In this document: one piece after another, positions 6,271 through 7,059 of the stretch
How positions within the stretch are numbered: the stretch's first letter is position 1
How the letters are laid out: every line of letters begins with the position of its first letter
Source of the DNA: Elusimicrobia bacterium RIFCSPLOWO2_01_FULL_59_12
GTDB taxonomy: Bacteria; Elusimicrobiota; Elusimicrobia; 2-01-FULL-59-12
Assembly (NCBI GenBank): GCA_001800075.1
Contig: MGUR01000071.1
Location: 3,947 to 11,005, forward strand
DNA: 7,059 bases
Reading direction: 5' to 3'
The notes under the pieces: model-generated
What the model was told of the DNA's origin: nothing
Seen by the model: the letters and a program-made list of their open reading frames with translations, nothing else
Databases searched by the model: none
Made by a program: the position numbers and the translations under genes

Positions 6271-7059
6271 ACACGTTAGACACGGGGAAACATCTTATCT
6301 CCACGTCTCCGCGTCTCCGCGTCTCCCATTCGTCCGTTCTCCCAATCGGGTATCGCGCGGCCGGCCTGCCGCGGCACGACCGGCCCCGGCCCAGCCGGCA
6401 CGGGCTGGCGATCTTTTATTCCGACCGGCCGGCTACGGCGGCGGCCCTGTTCACCACCAACCGCGTCAAGTCCGCCCACATTCTGGTGGATCAGAAGCAG
6501 CTGCGCAGGGGGAAATCGCAGGTCATCATGGTGAACTCGGGCTGCGCCAACTGCTGCACGGGCCGGCGCGGGATCCAGGAGGCGGAAAAAACAATCCTGT
6601 GGGCCAGCCAGGCGCTGGATGTGGAGCCTGGAAGAATTCTGGTGGCTTCCACGGGCGTCATCGGCGACTTCCTTCCCATGGACCTGCTTTCGGAAGAAAT
6701 CCCGATGTTGTCGAAGCGCCTGCTGGGGCCGAAAGGCGCTCGGAGCGGGTCTTTCCACAAAGCCACCGAAGCCATCCTGACCACCGACACCGTAGCGAAA
6801 ATCGCGCATGCTTCGGTGCGCATCCGGGGCCGCGAAGTGAGGATCTGGGGCTGCGCCAAAGGCGCCGGCATGATCCATCCTGACATGAACCCTTCGGGGA
6901 AACCGGTCGCCACGTCGACCAGGCACGCGACCATGCTCGCATTCATCCTGACCGATCTGGACATGGACAAACGCGCGCTGACCGCGCTGCTCGCCCGCTC
7001 CACCGACAAAAGCTTCAACCGGGCGACGGTGGACGGCGACACCTCGACCAACGACACCG
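6267..7059 (+). CDS. argJ: Glutamate N-acetyltransferase / amino-acid acetyltransferase (ArgJ), 3' end outside window
   Basis: Moves the acetyl group from N-acetylornithine to glutamate, recycling acetyl in arginine synthesis; some members also use acetyl-CoA. The frame from the ATG at 6267 is open to the window end (264 residues seen of about 400). Visible: PIGYRAAGL (26-34), LAIFYSDRPATAAALFTTNRVKS (47-69), VNSGCANCCTG (89-99), LVASTGVIG (125-133, oxyanion-hole Thr-Gly), CAKGAGMIHPDM (196-207), ATMLAFILTD (221-230) and SFNRATVDGDTSTNDT (249-264). Family members self-cleave between Ala and Thr of ATML, here Ala221-Thr222, and the new N-terminal Thr is the nucleophile. Oddities: 13 residues (208-220) are inserted between MIHPDM and ATML; the usual NSGNANACTG has Cys at two places; and residues about 11-21 come from an 8-bp tandem repeat. 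The start overlaps the argC stop (ATGA), and no other in-frame ATG precedes the conserved domain. Confidence 0.93.
   Translation, partial: MNTLDTGKHLISTSPRLRVSHSSVLPIGYRAAGLPRHDRPRPSRHGLAIFYSDRPATAAALFTTNRVKSAHILVDQKQLRRGKSQVIMVNSGCANCCTGRRGIQEAEKTILWASQALDVEPGRILVASTGVIGDFLPMDLLSEEIPMLSKRLLGPKGARSGSFHKATEAILTTDTVAKIAHASVRIRGREVRIWGCAKGAGMIHPDMNPSGKPVATSTRHATMLAFILTDLDMDKRALTALLARSTDKSFNRATVDGDTSTNDT
6297..6328. repeat. Four tandem 8-bp units (GTCTCCGC) inside the argJ 5' coding region
   Basis: The four units are ATCTCCAC (6297-6304), GTCTCCGC (6305-6312), GTCTCCGC (6313-6320) and GTCTCCCA (6321-6328). The strand opposite reads as the ETRRRGD-type peptide that I remember from dispersed GAGACGCG repeats in several bacterial groups. 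Here it is translated as residues about 11-21 of ArgJ (ISTSPRLRVSH). Eight bases is not a multiple of three, so gain or loss of one unit would shift the argJ frame. Confidence 0.75.

Noticed and set aside
6297..6328. Start of a CRISPR array
   Set aside because: The units are 8 bp with no spacers, so this is a simple tandem repeat.
6267..6400. Possible frameshift or pseudogene start of argJ, because conserved ArgJ residues begin only about 25 codons in
   Set aside because: Reading codon by codon from the ATG at 6267 gives one uninterrupted frame through the repeat into PIGYRAAGL and all later motifs.
6248..6883. Open frame of 211 codons on the + strand over the argC/argJ junction
   Set aside because: Its translation is Arg/Pro/His-rich noise. 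The real argJ is in another frame (ATG at 6267) that stays open past the window end.

Overview
The window is a GC-rich stretch of bacterial chromosome with ordinary housekeeping genes in two divergent transcription units. At its left edge is the end of a surface or secreted Cys-rich protein gene. The bacterial signs are Shine-Dalgarno sites, ATGA gene overlaps, sigma70-like promoter hexamers and an arg biosynthesis cluster. I cannot place the organism firmly. The unusual NDP kinase, the GTP-type PEPCK, the NBR1-like Ig plus Cys-rich protein and the abundance of short dispersed repeats resemble what I recall from uncultured lineages such as Omnitrophota or Elusimicrobiota. That placement is a weak inference from memory, not a search result.

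Layout. At 1-763 (+) is the 3' part of an extracellular protein with an NBR1-type Ig-like domain followed by a tail of 25 cysteines. It converges on the leftward unit across a 45-base gap holding a 14-bp palindrome flanked by 9-bp direct repeats. The leftward unit (3132 to 809, minus strand) is ndk then pckG: a nucleoside diphosphate kinase and a GTP-dependent PEP carboxykinase 23 bases apart. A good promoter (TTGACA, 18-bp spacer, TTCAAT) lies just upstream of ndk. The intergenic region 3133-3280 carries divergent promoters with a palindromic dispersed repeat between them. The rightward unit (3281 to the window end) is a membrane-anchored GAF/HD-GYP protein, then rsmI, argC and a partial argJ. 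These genes abut or overlap (TAA-ATG, ATGA, ATGA), so they are very likely co-transcribed and translationally coupled.

How the genes work together. NDP kinase regenerates GTP from GDP and ATP, and PEPCK consumes GTP in making PEP from oxaloacetate, so the ndk-pckG pair makes metabolic sense for gluconeogenesis. ArgC and ArgJ are successive-cycle enzymes of the acetylated arginine pathway, and argB/argD may follow outside the window. RsmI (16S rRNA C1402 2'-O-methylation) and the HD-GYP protein (possible cyclic-di-GMP phosphodiesterase) have no obvious biochemical link to arginine and are probably operon passengers.

The most notable layer is not a new gene system. Three different short repeat families sit exactly at gene boundaries in the rightward unit. 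One lies between the divergent promoters. One forms the last residues and stop region of the HD-GYP gene and supplies the rsmI ribosome-binding site inside a 9-bp hairpin stem. One is an 8-bp tandem repeat read as the first residues of ArgJ. ArgJ also carries a 13-residue insertion immediately before its conserved self-cleavage Ala-Thr site. I found no CRISPR array, tRNA, rRNA, transposase or phage gene.
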